Assembly: GCF_004210735.1 (NCBI RefSeq)
Contig: NZ_SDZL01000015.1
Span: 1-52,460 of the forward strand
Direction: 5' to 3'
From: Brevundimonas sp.
Lineage (GTDB): Bacteria > Pseudomonadota > Alphaproteobacteria > Caulobacterales > Caulobacteraceae
Length of the DNA stretch: 52,460 nucleotides
A program made the translations under genes and the position numbers. The notes below the pieces were generated by a model. That model was given only the letters and a program-made list of their open reading frames with translations, had not been told where the DNA came from and did no database searches. This document shows positions 1 to 8,164 of this stretch, piece by piece (position 1 is the first letter of the stretch; each line of letters opens with the position of its first letter).

Positions 1-5
1 GTCAT
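1..5 (-). CDS. Start of next ribosomal gene, probably rpsR (S18), truncated by window edge
   Basis: Only the start codon and two further bases lie inside the window. An ATG at 5-3 on the minus strand follows the rpsF stop codon (20-18) and is preceded by GGAGA, a good ribosome binding site. In most bacteria rpsF is followed by rpsR, so S18 is the expected product. The identity is inferred from gene order alone; ssb or rplI cannot be excluded. Confidence 0.5.
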
Positions 6-17
6 GTTCCGGTCTCC

Positions 18-404
18 TTAGGCTGCGGCTTCGTCGAAGCCGGGGCGCGGACCGCGTTCGCGTTCGCGCTCGCGTTCACGCTCGCGACGGGCCAGCAGCG
101 GCGACAGCTCCAGGTCGAGCTCCTCGACGCGGACGGTCAGCCAGCGCAGCACGTCTTCGTTGATCGACAGCTGACGCTCGACCTCGGCCATGGCGGCCGG
201 GGGCGTGTCGACGGCGAGCAGCGAATAGTGAGCCTTGCGGTTCTTCTTGACCCGATAGGTCAGGTTGCGCAGACCCCAGTACTCAATCTTGGCGACGGTG
301 CCGCCGCCTTCTTCGATCAGAGCCTTGATGGCGTCGTTCAGCGCTTCGGCCTGTTGCGCCGAGATATCCTGGCGCGTCATGACCGTGTGCTCGTAAAGAG
401 CCAT
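18..404 (-). CDS. rpsF: 30S ribosomal protein S6
   Basis: S6 binds the 16S rRNA central domain together with S18 on the small-subunit platform. The 128-residue protein begins [13 protein letters not shown] and carries the family core ([20 protein letters not shown]), typical of S6. I chose the ATG at 404-402, not the upstream ATG at 515, because a strong Shine-Dalgarno (AAGGGAGA, 419-412 on the minus strand) precedes it and the upstream extension has no S6 similarity. The C-terminal tail is a run of six Arg-Glu dipeptides followed by [11 protein letters not shown]; a charged low-complexity tail is common in alphaproteobacterial S6. It is the first gene of an operon leaving the window to the left. 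A candidate autoregulatory leader lies just upstream. Confidence 0.96.
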   Translation of the reverse strand: MALYEHTVMTRQDISAQQAEALNDAIKALIEEGGGTVAKIEYWGLRNLTYRVKKNRKAHYSLLAVDTPPAAMAEVERQLSINEDVLRWLTVRVEELDLELSPLLARRERERERERERGPRPGFDEAAA

Positions 405-422
405 GCGGTAATCTCCCTTGTG

Positions 423-457
423 GGCATCGGCGCGGGACGGACCGGGTAGTCCATGCC
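423..457 (-). promoter_or_regulatory. Candidate S6:S18 ribosomal-protein leader hairpin in the rpsF 5' UTR
   Basis: On the minus strand the leader can fold as an outer stem GGCAT/ATGCC (457-453 with 427-423), an inner stem GGAC/GTCC (452-449 with 442-439), an apical loop TACCCG, and an 11-base 3' bulge ending in GCGCCG directly beside the outer stem. Many bacterial rpsF operons carry an autoregulatory leader that binds the S6:S18 complex and presents a CCG near a bulge; this hairpin, located a few bases upstream of the rpsF Shine-Dalgarno, has that general shape. The fold was made by eye, so the match to the known motif is inference. Confidence 0.45.
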
Positions 458-542
458 ACGATGGCTCCTGAAGCGGCGGCCGGGACGATTTCCCAAACCC
501 TTTGGCGTTCCGCATCAGGACCGAAACCCTGGAAAGGCGGGG

Positions 543-571
543 CCTATAGGCGAAAAGGGCCGCAGGAGCAA
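543..571 (-). promoter_or_regulatory. Probable promoter of the rpsF operon
   Basis: On the minus strand TTGCTC (571-566) is followed after 17 bases by TATAGG (548-543), a fair housekeeping sigma-factor promoter. Transcription would start near 536 and give a leader of about 130 bases that includes the S6:S18-like hairpin. The TATAGG box is part of a GCCTATAGGC palindrome, so it can be read on both strands, but no matching -35 box is visible for the plus strand. Confidence 0.5.
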
Positions 572-619
572 GCGCCGTGGGCGTTTGGCGTCATCGGCGA
601 ACCGGGGCAGGGTGGCGTC

Positions 620-1891
620 ATGACCGATGAAGCCGCCCCCATCAAGAAGAACCGCTGGTCTCTGGTCGGGCCCGGCATCGTCGTGGCGGCCACCGGGGTG
701 GGGGCGGGCGATCTGGTGGCGACGCTGATCGCCGGATCGCGCTTCGGCTACGCCCTGCTGTGGGCGGCCATCTTCGGGACCCTGCTGAAGATCGCCCTGG
801 CCGAGGCGGTGGGCCGATGGACGCTGGCCAGCGAGCGGACGATGTTTGACGGGTGGTCCAGTCTGGGCGGCGCCGGCCTGTTCGGCGGGCGGTTAAACTG
901 GGCGGGCGCCTACTTCGGCGTCTATGTCGTGATCTGGGGCTTTGTCTACGGCGCGGCGGCGATGACGGCGACCGCCCTGCCGCTGGCGACCCTCTTTCCG
1001 GCGCTGGATTTGAAGGTCTGGGGCATGCTGAGCGGGATCGCCGGCCTGCTGTTCGTCTGGTTCGGCGGCTACGGCTTGTTCGAAAAGGTGATGACGGCCT
1101 GCGTCGGCGTCATGTTCGTCACTGTGGTCGGCCTGGCGGTGATCGTCGCGCCGGATATCCCGGCCTTGCTGACCGGCCTGTGGCCGACACTGCCGGAAGG
1201 ATCGGTCTTCTATACCCTGGGTCTGATCGGCGGGGTCGGTGGCACCATCACCATGGCCGCTTACGGCTACTGGATGAACGCCAAGGGCTGGCGTGGGCCG
1301 GGCTGGATGGCCGTGATGCGGCTGGACAACCGGGTCGCCTATATCGTCACCGGCGTCTTTGTCGTGGCCATGCTGATCGTGGGTGCGGAACTGCTGCATG
1401 CGGCGGGCATCGCGCTCCAAGGCGGCGACCGGGGCCTGCTGGATCTGGATCAGGTCCTGCGCGAACGGTTCGGGCGGCCGATTTCGATCCTGTTCCTGAT
1501 CGGCTTCTGGGCGACCAGCTTCTCCAGCCTGCTGGGCGTCTGGCAGGGCGTCAGCCTGATGTTCGCGGACTTCGTCGCCCATGTGCGTGCCCGTGCCGCC
1601 GACAGCGCCGCGCGCGGAGACAAGAGCCGAGCCTTTAGGGGCTATGCCCTGTGGCTGACCTTTCCGCCGATGGCCCTGCTGTTCATGGATCGGCCGTTCG
1701 GGCTGATTGTCGCATACGGGGTGCTGGGCAGCCTGTTCATGCCCTTCCTGGCCGGGACATTGCTGTGGCTGCTGAACTCGTCGCGGGTTCCACCGGAGTG
1801 GCGCAGCGGCTGGCTTTCGAACCTGACGCTGGCCGCCGCTGCGGCCCTGTTCGCGGCGCTGGCGGGGCGCGAGCTGCTTAATCTGATGTGA
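620..1891 (+). CDS. Divergent Nramp-family membrane transporter lacking the usual metal-binding motifs
   Basis: A 423-residue integral membrane protein with about eleven hydrophobic segments and the Nramp opening (GPGIVVAATGVGAGD). Nramp proteins import divalent metals with protons. Canonical members carry DPGN in helix 1 and a Met-Pro-His motif in helix 6; here helix 1 has GAGD at residues 28-31 and the helix 6 region reads TITMAAYGYWM near 209-219, so both metal-ligand motifs are missing. Related Nramp branches that have lost these residues transport other ions (for example magnesium), so the substrate is open. The start at 620 is chosen because the fold begins there; an in-frame ATG at 461 would add an unrelated 53-residue leader overlapping the rpsF promoter. 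It is monocistronic and divergent from rpsF. Confidence 0.8.
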   Translation: MTDEAAPIKKNRWSLVGPGIVVAATGVGAGDLVATLIAGSRFGYALLWAAIFGTLLKIALAEAVGRWTLASERTMFDGWSSLGGAGLFGGRLNWAGAYFGVYVVIWGFVYGAAAMTATALPLATLFPALDLKVWGMLSGIAGLLFVWFGGYGLFEKVMTACVGVMFVTVVGLAVIVAPDIPALLTGLWPTLPEGSVFYTLGLIGGVGGTITMAAYGYWMNAKGWRGPGWMAVMRLDNRVAYIVTGVFVVAMLIVGAELLHAAGIALQGGDRGLLDLDQVLRERFGRPISILFLIGFWATSFSSLLGVWQGVSLMFADFVAHVRARAADSAARGDKSRAFRGYALWLTFPPMALLFMDRPFGLIVAYGVLGSLFMPFLAGTLLWLLNSSRVPPEWRSGWLSNLTLAAAAALFAALAGRELLNLM

Positions 1892-1906
1892 CCGCGTTCC
1901 GCGGTC
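1890..1906 (+). terminator. Small hairpin at the end of the Nramp-like gene
   Basis: GACCGCG (1890-1896) and CGCGGTC (1900-1906) form a perfect 7-bp stem with a three-base loop, overlapping the stop codon and followed by TTCTCGC. The short, T-poor tail makes it a weak intrinsic terminator at best. Confidence 0.35.
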
Positions 1907-1986
1907 TTCTCGCAGGACTTTCATAAAAGCCCACAGGAACCGTCGCATTGGCCAACTAGCCATCCCTCAGCTTCACGGGGGATGAC

Positions 1987-3420
1987 ATGAAGGTCTCGAT
2001 CGCCGCTCTTGCCGGTGTCTGCGCTCTGGCACTGGCCGCGCCGTCCATGGCCCAGATCGTGGCGCCGCCCGATCCCGATCCGGTTCCGCCGCCCGCCCAC
2101 GCGCCCAGCGGACGGTGGGCCGCCAAGGGCTGGGCCGACCGCATCGTCCTGACGCCCGGCGCGGACGCCGCGCGCGGCGCAGCCGTCGCCTGGCGCACCG
2201 ATGTCCGTCAGACCGTCGCCGAGGCCCAGATCGCGGTCGAGATCGACGGCCCGTTGCTGGGTCAAGCGGCCCGCACCGTCGCCGGGACCACCGCGCCGAT
2301 CGAGAACGAGAACGGCCGCGCCCACTATCATCAGGCCCGCTTCGACGGGCTGGAGCCAGGCACGCGCTATGTTTACCGGGTCCGCGCCGCCGACGGCTGG
2401 AGCGAGTGGCTGCCGTTCACCACGGCCCAGTCCGGGTTCGCGCCCTTCCGCTTCATCTATCTGGGCGACACCCAGAACGACATTCTGGAGATCGGCTCGC
2501 GGGTGATCCGTTCGGCCTTCAAGGAGGCCGGACCGGCCGCGCTGGTCGTTCACGCCGGTGATCTGGTCGCCCAGCGCGAGACCAAGGTCCACGACGACGA
2601 ATGGGGCGAATGGACCGAGGCCGGCGGCCGCGCCTTCGCCATGGCGCCGCAGATCCCGGCGGCGGGCAATCACGAGTACGTCGATCACATCCTGCCGAAC
2701 GGCGAGGAGGCCCGCCTGCTGGGCCCGCACTGGCCGCTGCAGTTCGCCCTGCCGGACAACGGCGCCGAGGGAGCCAGGGCGACCAGCTATTTCGTCGACT
2801 ATCAGGGCGTGCGCTTCATCGTGCTGGACGGCACGGCCGCTCTGGACCTGGGGGCGTCGGAAAGCCAGACGCGGTGGCTGGACCAGACACTGGCCAGCAG
2901 CCCGGCCCGCTGGAACGTCGCCCTGTTCCACCAGCCGCTCTATACCTGCGCCCGGCCCAAGGACACGGAGGCGCTGAAGGCCGCTTGGAAGCCGATCTTC
3001 GATGCGCGTCGCATCGACCTGGTGCTGCAAGGACATGACCACTGCTACGGCCGTGTCTCGAACCCCGCCGGGGCCGAGGCGTCGCGTGCCGACAGCGACG
3101 CGGGCCGTCCGCAAGGGCCGGTCTATGTGGTCTCGGTCACGGGTTCCAAGATGTACGGCCTCAATCACCGGGCCGACAGCCAGCCGGTTCGCGCCGCCGA
3201 AAACACCGAGCTTTACCAGCTGATCGACGTCGAGGCTGACCACCTGAGCTTCCGCGCTTTCACCGCGACGGGCCGGCTGTACGACGCCTTCACCCTGACC
3301 CGGGGCGCGGATGGGTTGAACCGGCTGACGGAGACCGATGACACCCTGCTGGCCTTGCGCCGCTGCGACGGCGCGGCGGGGCCGGACGACCGTCCCTGCA
3401 CGGCCGAGATCAAGGACTGA
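1987..3420 (+). CDS. Secreted purple-acid-phosphatase-like metallophosphoesterase
   Basis: A 477-residue exported enzyme that probably hydrolyses phosphomonoesters or diesters in the periplasm. A Sec signal peptide (MKVSIAALAGVCALALAAPSMA, with cleavage after SMA) is followed by an N-terminal beta-sandwich domain typical of purple acid phosphatases (to about residue 150, including FDGLEPGTRYVYRV). The calcineurin-like metal centre is complete: GDTQND at 160-165, HAGDL at 189-193, GNHEY at 227-231, FHQPLY near 314 and GHDH at 349-352. Two cysteines near the C-terminus (CDGAAGPDDRPC) could form a disulfide. It is a single gene between the transporter and the fab cluster. Substrate and phosphate-starvation control cannot be read from the sequence. 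Confidence 0.9.
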   Translation: MKVSIAALAGVCALALAAPSMAQIVAPPDPDPVPPPAHAPSGRWAAKGWADRIVLTPGADAARGAAVAWRTDVRQTVAEAQIAVEIDGPLLGQAARTVAGTTAPIENENGRAHYHQARFDGLEPGTRYVYRVRAADGWSEWLPFTTAQSGFAPFRFIYLGDTQNDILEIGSRVIRSAFKEAGPAALVVHAGDLVAQRETKVHDDEWGEWTEAGGRAFAMAPQIPAAGNHEYVDHILPNGEEARLLGPHWPLQFALPDNGAEGARATSYFVDYQGVRFIVLDGTAALDLGASESQTRWLDQTLASSPARWNVALFHQPLYTCARPKDTEALKAAWKPIFDARRIDLVLQGHDHCYGRVSNPAGAEASRADSDAGRPQGPVYVVSVTGSKMYGLNHRADSQPVRAAENTELYQLIDVEADHLSFRAFTATGRLYDAFTLTRGADGLNRLTETDDTLLALRRCDGAAGPDDRPCTAEIKD

Positions 3421-3506
3421 CGAGGCGCGATCGGTCCTTCGGCTTGCCGTAGGGTAGGGTTTCGCCTACCCCTCCCGGTCCTGAATCAACGGATCACGGA
3501 TCGATC

Positions 3507-4451
3507 ATGACCCTCGCGCTTCTGTTCCCCGGCCAGGGTAGCCAGGCTGTCGGCATGGGCGCGGCGTTGGCCGACGCCTTCGCCAGCGCCCGCGACGTCT
3601 TCGCCGAAGTGGACGAAGCGCTGGGCCAGAAGTTGTCTGTCCTGATGCGGGAAGGTCCCGAAGACCAGCTGACGCTGACCGAGAACGCCCAGCCGGCCCT
3701 GATGGCCGTCTCGGTCGCCGCGATCCGGGCGCTGAAGGTCGAGTTCGGTTTCGACGTATCGCAAGCCGCCTTCGTCGCCGGTCACTCGCTGGGCGAGTAT
3801 TCGGCCCTGGCGGGCGCGGGTTCGATCTCGCTGGCCGACACCGCGCGCCTGCTGAAGCTGCGCGGCCAGGCGATGCAGCGCGCCGTGCCGGTGGGCAAGG
3901 GCGCCATGGCGTCGCTGATCGGACCCAAGACGGACCTGGCCTTGGCCGAAGAAGCGGCCAGGGCCGGTTCGGAAGTCGGTGTCTGCGTGGTCGCCAACGA
4001 CAACAACAACGGCAACGTCGTCATCTCGGGCGACAAGTCCGCTGTGGACCGCGCCATCGAAAAAGCCAAGGAGCTGGGCGCGCGGGCGATCCCGCTGAAC
4101 GTCTCGGCGCCGTTCCACTGCCCGCTGATGCAGCCGGCCGCCGACGAAATGGCGACCGCACTGGCGTCGGCGAGCATCCTGGCGCCGGCCACGAAGCTGG
4201 TCGCCAATGTCACCGCCCGGCCTGAGGTCGATCCGGAGGTCATCCGACGCCTGCTGGTCGAACAGGTCACCGGCCGCGTCCGCTGGCGCGAGAGCATGGA
4301 GTGGATGGCCACCGAGGGCGGCGTGACCCGCTTCGCCGAGATCGGCTCGGGCAAGGTGCTGACCGGCATGGCCAAGCGCATCGCGCCGGACGCGGAGAGC
4401 CTGGCGCTGAATACGCCGGAAGAGCTGGAAGCGTTCGCCAAGTCGCTCTGA
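3507..4451 (+). CDS. fabD: Malonyl-CoA:acyl-carrier-protein transacylase
   Basis: Transfers malonyl groups from CoA to ACP, supplying the extender unit for type II fatty acid synthesis in the cytoplasm. The 314-residue protein has the FPGQGSQ N-terminal motif, the nucleophile in GHSLGE (Ser94) and the catalytic His204 in APFHCPLM, all at the usual positions for a protein of normal FabD length. It heads the cluster fabD-fabG-acpP-fabF, ending 18 bases before fabG. A 7-bp hairpin (GGGTAGG/CCTACCC, 3452-3471) lies in the 86-base leader; I see no clear promoter box there. Confidence 0.97.
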   Translation: MTLALLFPGQGSQAVGMGAALADAFASARDVFAEVDEALGQKLSVLMREGPEDQLTLTENAQPALMAVSVAAIRALKVEFGFDVSQAAFVAGHSLGEYSALAGAGSISLADTARLLKLRGQAMQRAVPVGKGAMASLIGPKTDLALAEEAARAGSEVGVCVVANDNNNGNVVISGDKSAVDRAIEKAKELGARAIPLNVSAPFHCPLMQPAADEMATALASASILAPATKLVANVTARPEVDPEVIRRLLVEQVTGRVRWRESMEWMATEGGVTRFAEIGSGKVLTGMAKRIAPDAESLALNTPEELEAFAKSL

Positions 4452-4469
4452 GATCATAGGGAAGAAACG

Positions 4470-5210
4470 ATGTTCAATCTTTCAGGCAAGACCGCGCTGG
4501 TCACCGGCGCGACGGGCGGTATCGGCGGGGCGGTGGCGCGGGCGCTGCACGCCCAGGGTGCGACCGTGGTGCTTTCGGGTACGCGCGAGGCGGTGCTGGC
4601 CGATCTGGCCAAGGAACTGGGCGAGCGCTCCCATTTCGCCACCGCCAACCTGTCGGACCCGGAATCGGTCGACAATCTGGTCGCCGCCGCTGAAGAGGCC
4701 GCCGGCGCCCCGCTGGACATCCTGGTCGCCAACGCCGGCATCACCAAGGACGGCCTGCTGATGCGGATGAAGGATGAGGACTTCCAGTCCGTCATCCAGA
4801 TCAACCTCGAGAGCTATTTCCGCCTGACCCGCGCCGCGGTGAAGGGGATGATGAAGCGCCGGGCGGGCCGCATCATCGGCGTGACCTCGGTCGTCGGCGT
4901 CACCGGCAACCCGGGCCAGACCAACTATTCGGCGTCCAAGGCCGGAATGATCGGCTTCTCCAAGTCGCTGGCCCAGGAAGTTGGTTCGCGCGGGATCACG
5001 GTCAACTGCATCGCGCCGGGCTTCATCGCCAGCCCGATGACGGACGTTCTGAACGACCAGCAACGCGAGACCATCCTGACGAAAATTCCGGCCGGTCGCC
5101 TGGGCTCGGGCGACGAAATCGCCGCCGCTGCTGTCTATCTGTCATCGGATGAAGCGGCCTATGTCACGGGCCAAACCCTGCACGTTAATGGTGGCATGGC
5201 GATGATCTGA
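4470..5210 (+). CDS. fabG: 3-oxoacyl-ACP reductase
   Basis: NADPH-dependent reduction of beta-ketoacyl-ACP, the first reductive step of fatty acid elongation. It is a 246-residue short-chain dehydrogenase with the nucleotide-binding TGATGGIGGAVA near the N-terminus, NAG (in LVANAGITKDG), and the catalytic set Ser140, Tyr153 and Lys157 (NYSASKAG). The length and the C-terminal GQTLHVNGGMAMI ending are typical of FabG. The start ATG follows a GGAAGAA Shine-Dalgarno and lies 18 bases after fabD, consistent with one transcript. Confidence 0.97.
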   Translation: MFNLSGKTALVTGATGGIGGAVARALHAQGATVVLSGTREAVLADLAKELGERSHFATANLSDPESVDNLVAAAEEAAGAPLDILVANAGITKDGLLMRMKDEDFQSVIQINLESYFRLTRAAVKGMMKRRAGRIIGVTSVVGVTGNPGQTNYSASKAGMIGFSKSLAQEVGSRGITVNCIAPGFIASPMTDVLNDQQRETILTKIPAGRLGSGDEIAAAAVYLSSDEAAYVTGQTLHVNGGMAMI

Positions 5211-5247
5211 GGCGTTGCGCGATGGATCACGTCGCGCAACAGACTAT

Positions 5248-5281
5248 TTCCCGCCCTGACGGCTGTGCTAAAGGGCGGGAA
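5248..5281 (+). other. Hairpin between fabG and acpP
   Basis: TTCCCGCCCT (5248-5257) and AGGGCGGGAA (5272-5281) form a perfect 10-bp stem around a 14-base loop. No T-run follows on either strand, so it is not a standard intrinsic terminator. It could act as an RNA stabiliser or processing site setting acpP mRNA apart from fabD-fabG. The remaining 100 or so bases before acpP probably contain its promoter, but I see no convincing boxes. Confidence 0.5.
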
Positions 5282-5395
5282 CGCAACCGATGGCGTTGAG
5301 TCTCGTTAGAGGCCTTGCGTCGCGGGGGCTGCCGTGAGACGGCGACTACTGAACACAGCCGCTTCGGCGACATCAAACTAGGCAGAGAGACACTC

Positions 5396-5635
5396 ATGTC
5401 CGACACCCTCGAGCGCGTCCGCAAGATCGTTATCGACCATCTGGACGCCGATCCGGACAAGGTCACCGAAAAGGCCAGCTTCATCGACGACCTGGGCGCC
5501 GACTCGCTCGACAACGTCGAACTGGTCATGGCCTTCGAAGAAGAATTCGACATCGAGATCCCGGATGACGCCGCAGAGCACATCCAGACGGTTGGCGATG
5601 CCGTGAAATTCATCGACGAGAAGCTGGCGGGCTGA
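5396..5635 (+). CDS. acpP: Acyl carrier protein
   Basis: Small acidic carrier that holds growing acyl chains on a 4'-phosphopantetheine arm. The 79-residue protein contains the attachment motif GADSLDNVE with Ser37, and the usual [12 protein letters not shown] start and helical [12 protein letters not shown] segment. I start it at 5396, because upstream in-frame residues back to 5315 are unlike ACP. It has hairpins on both sides (5248-5281 and 5664-5707), fitting the common finding that acpP is expressed far above its neighbours from its own mRNA. Confidence 0.97.
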   Translation: MSDTLERVRKIVIDHLDADPDKVTEKASFIDDLGADSLDNVELVMAFEEEFDIEIPDDAAEHIQTVGDAVKFIDEKLAG

Positions 5636-5663
5636 TTTCCGCCTGTCCCTTCGGACGGCTTTG

Positions 5664-5707
5664 ATGGCCGCCGTGGCGTGTCCCTAGCGGGGCCGTCCGG
5701 CGGCCAT
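5664..5707 (+). terminator. Hairpin between acpP and fabF
   Basis: ATGGCCGCCG (5664-5673) pairs with CGGCGGCCAT (5698-5707), a perfect 10-bp GC-rich stem with a 24-base loop, followed by TATGGTTTC. It lies about 30 bases past the acpP stop. The loop is long and the T-tract poor, so termination would be partial; it may instead protect the acpP 3' end. Confidence 0.4.
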
Positions 5708-5757
5708 TATGGTTTCTGGCCGCAAGATTCTGATTTGGTAAGCAAGGAGCGCGAACC

Positions 5758-7038
5758 ATGCGCCGTGTCGTCGTTACAGGCCTTGGCCTTCTGACTCCCC
5801 TGGGCTGGGGAGTGGATCACAACTGGAAGGGCATCGTCGAAGGGCGTTCGGGCATCGGTCCGATCACCTCGTTCGACACCGAGGGCTATGGCTGCACCAT
5901 CGCGGGCGAGATTCCCTCCGTGAACGGACGCGGCGGCGGCGTGGCCGGTCAACCCGGCGTCTTTGACCCGGACCTGATCATGTCCGCCAAGGACCGCAAG
6001 CGGGTCGACGATTTCATTCTGTACGCTGTGGCCGCCGCCGACGAGGCCTTGGCCGACGCGAACTGGAAGCCCGAGACCGAAGAAGACAAGGAACGCACCG
6101 GTGTCATGGTGGGGTCGGGGATCGGGGGCCTGGGCCCCATCGCCGACACCGCCATCATCCTGAAAGAGCAGGGCCCCCGCCGGGTCAGCCCCTTCTTCAT
6201 TCCCTCGGCCCTGATCAATCTGGCCTCGGGTCAGATCTCGATCCGCCACGGGCTGAAAGGGCCGAACCATTCGGTCGTCACGGCCTGCGCCACCGGCGCC
6301 CACGCCATCGGTGACGCAGCCCGGATGATATCCTTCGGCGACGCCGACGTGATGGTTGCGGGCGGCGCCGAAAGCTCGGTCGTCCCTATCGGTATCGCCG
6401 GCTTCCTGGCCTGCCGCGCCCTGTGCACCAGCTTCAACGACACGCCTGAAAAGGCCAGCCGCCCCTACGACAAGGACCATGACGGATTCATCATGGGTGA
6501 GGGCGCGGGCATCATGGTGCTGGAGGAGTACGAGCACGCCAGGGCGCGTGGCGCGAAAATCTATGCAGAAGTCGTCGGTTACGGGATGAGCGGCGACGCC
6601 TACCACATCACCGCACCCAGCGAGGACGGCGACGGGGGCTTCCGCGCCATGAAGGCCGCGCTCAAGCGGGCCGGAATGGAGCCGACCGACATCGACTACG
6701 TCAACGCCCACGGCACCTCGACCATGGCCGACTGGATCGAGGCCAAGGCCGTCGAGCGGCTGATGGGGGATCACGCGCCGAACGTGGCCCTGTCCTCGAC
6801 CAAGTCGATGATCGGGCATCTGCTGGGCGCCGCCGGGGCGGTGGAATCGGTCTTCTGCGTTCTGGCCATCCGTGATCAGATCGCGCCGCCGACCATCAAC
6901 CTCGACAATCCGGAGCAGGAGACGGCCCTGAAGATGATCAAGGACAAGGGTGAACCGATGAAGATCGACGTGGCGATGTCCAACAGCTTCGGTTTCGGAG
7001 GCACCAACGCCTCGGTTATCTTCCGGAAAGTCGACTGA
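5758..7038 (+). CDS. fabF: 3-oxoacyl-ACP synthase II
   Basis: Condenses malonyl-ACP with acyl-ACP to elongate fatty acids; FabF also controls temperature-dependent unsaturated acid formation in some bacteria. The 426-residue protein has the thiolase-fold Cys-His-His triad: Cys177 in VTACATGAH, His318 in NAHGTST and His354 in IGHLLGAAG, and ends with the SFGFGGTN signature. A strong AAGGAGCG Shine-Dalgarno precedes the ATG. A loop near residues 58-68 (NGRGGGVAGQPG) is longer than in Escherichia coli FabF. mltG begins one base after the stop codon, so the two are cotranscribed. Confidence 0.97.
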   Translation: MRRVVVTGLGLLTPLGWGVDHNWKGIVEGRSGIGPITSFDTEGYGCTIAGEIPSVNGRGGGVAGQPGVFDPDLIMSAKDRKRVDDFILYAVAAADEALADANWKPETEEDKERTGVMVGSGIGGLGPIADTAIILKEQGPRRVSPFFIPSALINLASGQISIRHGLKGPNHSVVTACATGAHAIGDAARMISFGDADVMVAGGAESSVVPIGIAGFLACRALCTSFNDTPEKASRPYDKDHDGFIMGEGAGIMVLEEYEHARARGAKIYAEVVGYGMSGDAYHITAPSEDGDGGFRAMKAALKRAGMEPTDIDYVNAHGTSTMADWIEAKAVERLMGDHAPNVALSSTKSMIGHLLGAAGAVESVFCVLAIRDQIAPPTINLDNPEQETALKMIKDKGEPMKIDVAMSNSFGFGGTNASVIFRKVD

Positions 7039-7039
7039 G

Positions 7040-8164
7040 ATGCTGCGCCGGGGGGCGGCGGCGCCCAAGCCGAGAAAATCCAGCCTGACGGTCGCCCTTC
7101 TGGCGGCCTCGGCGACGATCAGCCTGTTCGTCATCGCCGCGCTGGCGATTGTGTGGAGCGTCTATCTGGGACCGGGCCCGGCGGCGCGACAGGGTGAGAC
7201 GACCGTTGTCTCCCTGCCAAGCGGATCGGGCGTCTCGACCATTGCAGCCACGCTGAAGCAGGCGGGCGTTATCCGCTCGACTGACATGTTCAAGGCGGCC
7301 GCCAGTCTGACCGGGGCTGATCGCAAGCTGCGGGCCGGCGAATACGAGGTGCCGACCCGCGCCTCGCTGCGCAAGGTCCTGAGCCTGCTGGTCAGCGGCA
7401 AGGTGGTTCGTCACTACGTCACCCTGCCCGAAGGTTGGTCCTCGGCGCAGGCGGTCGACATTCTGATGAGACAGCCGATCCTGACCGGCACGGTCGAAGT
7501 CCCGGCCGAGGGCGCCCTGTGGCCTGAAACCTATGAGGTCATGCGCGGCGAAACCCGCGCCTCGGTCGTCGCCCGGATGAAGCGCGCGCGCGACGAGCAA
7601 CTGGCCCGGCTGTGGGCCGAACGCTCGCCCGCCACCATCGTCCGTACGCCGGAGGAGGCCATGATCCTGGCTTCCATCGTCGAGAAGGAAACCGGTATCG
7701 CGGCGGAACGGCCCCGCGTCGCCGCCGTCTTCACCAACCGCCTGCGCATCGGCATGCGGCTGGAGAGCGATCCGACCATCGTCTATGGCGTGACCAAGGG
7801 GCGGCCCTTGGGACGCGGCATCCGGCGCTCGGAACTGCAGCGCGAGACCCCGTGGAACACCTATCTGATTGACGGCCTGCCGCCGACACCGATCGCCAAC
7901 CCGGGCAAGGATGCCGTGGCCGCAGTGCTTAATCCTCCGCGCACGGACGACCTGTTCTTTGTGGCGGACGGTACGGGCGGTCATGTGTTCGCCCGGACCT
8001 ATGACGAACACCTTCAGAACGTCGCCCGGTGGCGCGAGATTGAGCGACGCAAGGCGGGATTGCCGCCCGCACCGGTGACTCAGGCGGCCCCGCTCGAGGG
8101 CGAAGCCGCGCCCGGGGCTGCAGCAGCGGCGGTCATCACCATGAACCCGGGGGCGGCTCAATGA
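7040..8164 (+). CDS. mltG: Endolytic murein transglycosylase
   Basis: Membrane-anchored enzyme that cleaves nascent peptidoglycan strands and so sets glycan length. The 374-residue protein has a single N-terminal transmembrane helix (residues about 14-36), a LysM-like part, and the YceG catalytic domain containing ASIVEKETG with the active-site glutamate at 215 or 217, and the conserved LRIGMRLESDPTIVYG and TPWNTYLIDGLPPTPI segments. The C-terminal 40 residues are Ala/Pro-rich. It begins one base after fabF and its TGA overlaps the ATG of the next gene (ATGA), a typical fab-mltG arrangement. Confidence 0.95.
   Translation: MLRRGAAAPKPRKSSLTVALLAASATISLFVIAALAIVWSVYLGPGPAARQGETTVVSLPSGSGVSTIAATLKQAGVIRSTDMFKAAASLTGADRKLRAGEYEVPTRASLRKVLSLLVSGKVVRHYVTLPEGWSSAQAVDILMRQPILTGTVEVPAEGALWPETYEVMRGETRASVVARMKRARDEQLARLWAERSPATIVRTPEEAMILASIVEKETGIAAERPRVAAVFTNRLRIGMRLESDPTIVYGVTKGRPLGRGIRRSELQRETPWNTYLIDGLPPTPIANPGKDAVAAVLNPPRTDDLFFVADGTGGHVFARTYDEHLQNVARWREIERRKAGLPPAPVTQAAPLEGEAAPGAAAAAVITMNPGAAQ

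Noticed and set aside
893..1963. Long open frame antisense to the Nramp-like gene (356 codons), and similar long frames opposite lptD, nuoD, nuoG, nuoL, nuoM and others
   Set aside because: High-GC coding sequence produces long open shadow frames. Their products are low-complexity, rich in Arg, Gln, His and Asp, with no signal peptide or family motif, while the opposite strand encodes a clear protein.
3452..3471. Hairpin GGGTAGG/CCTACCC between the phosphatase gene and fabD as a terminator
   Set aside because: Only 7 bp and no T-run on either strand; noted in the fabD entry but not called.
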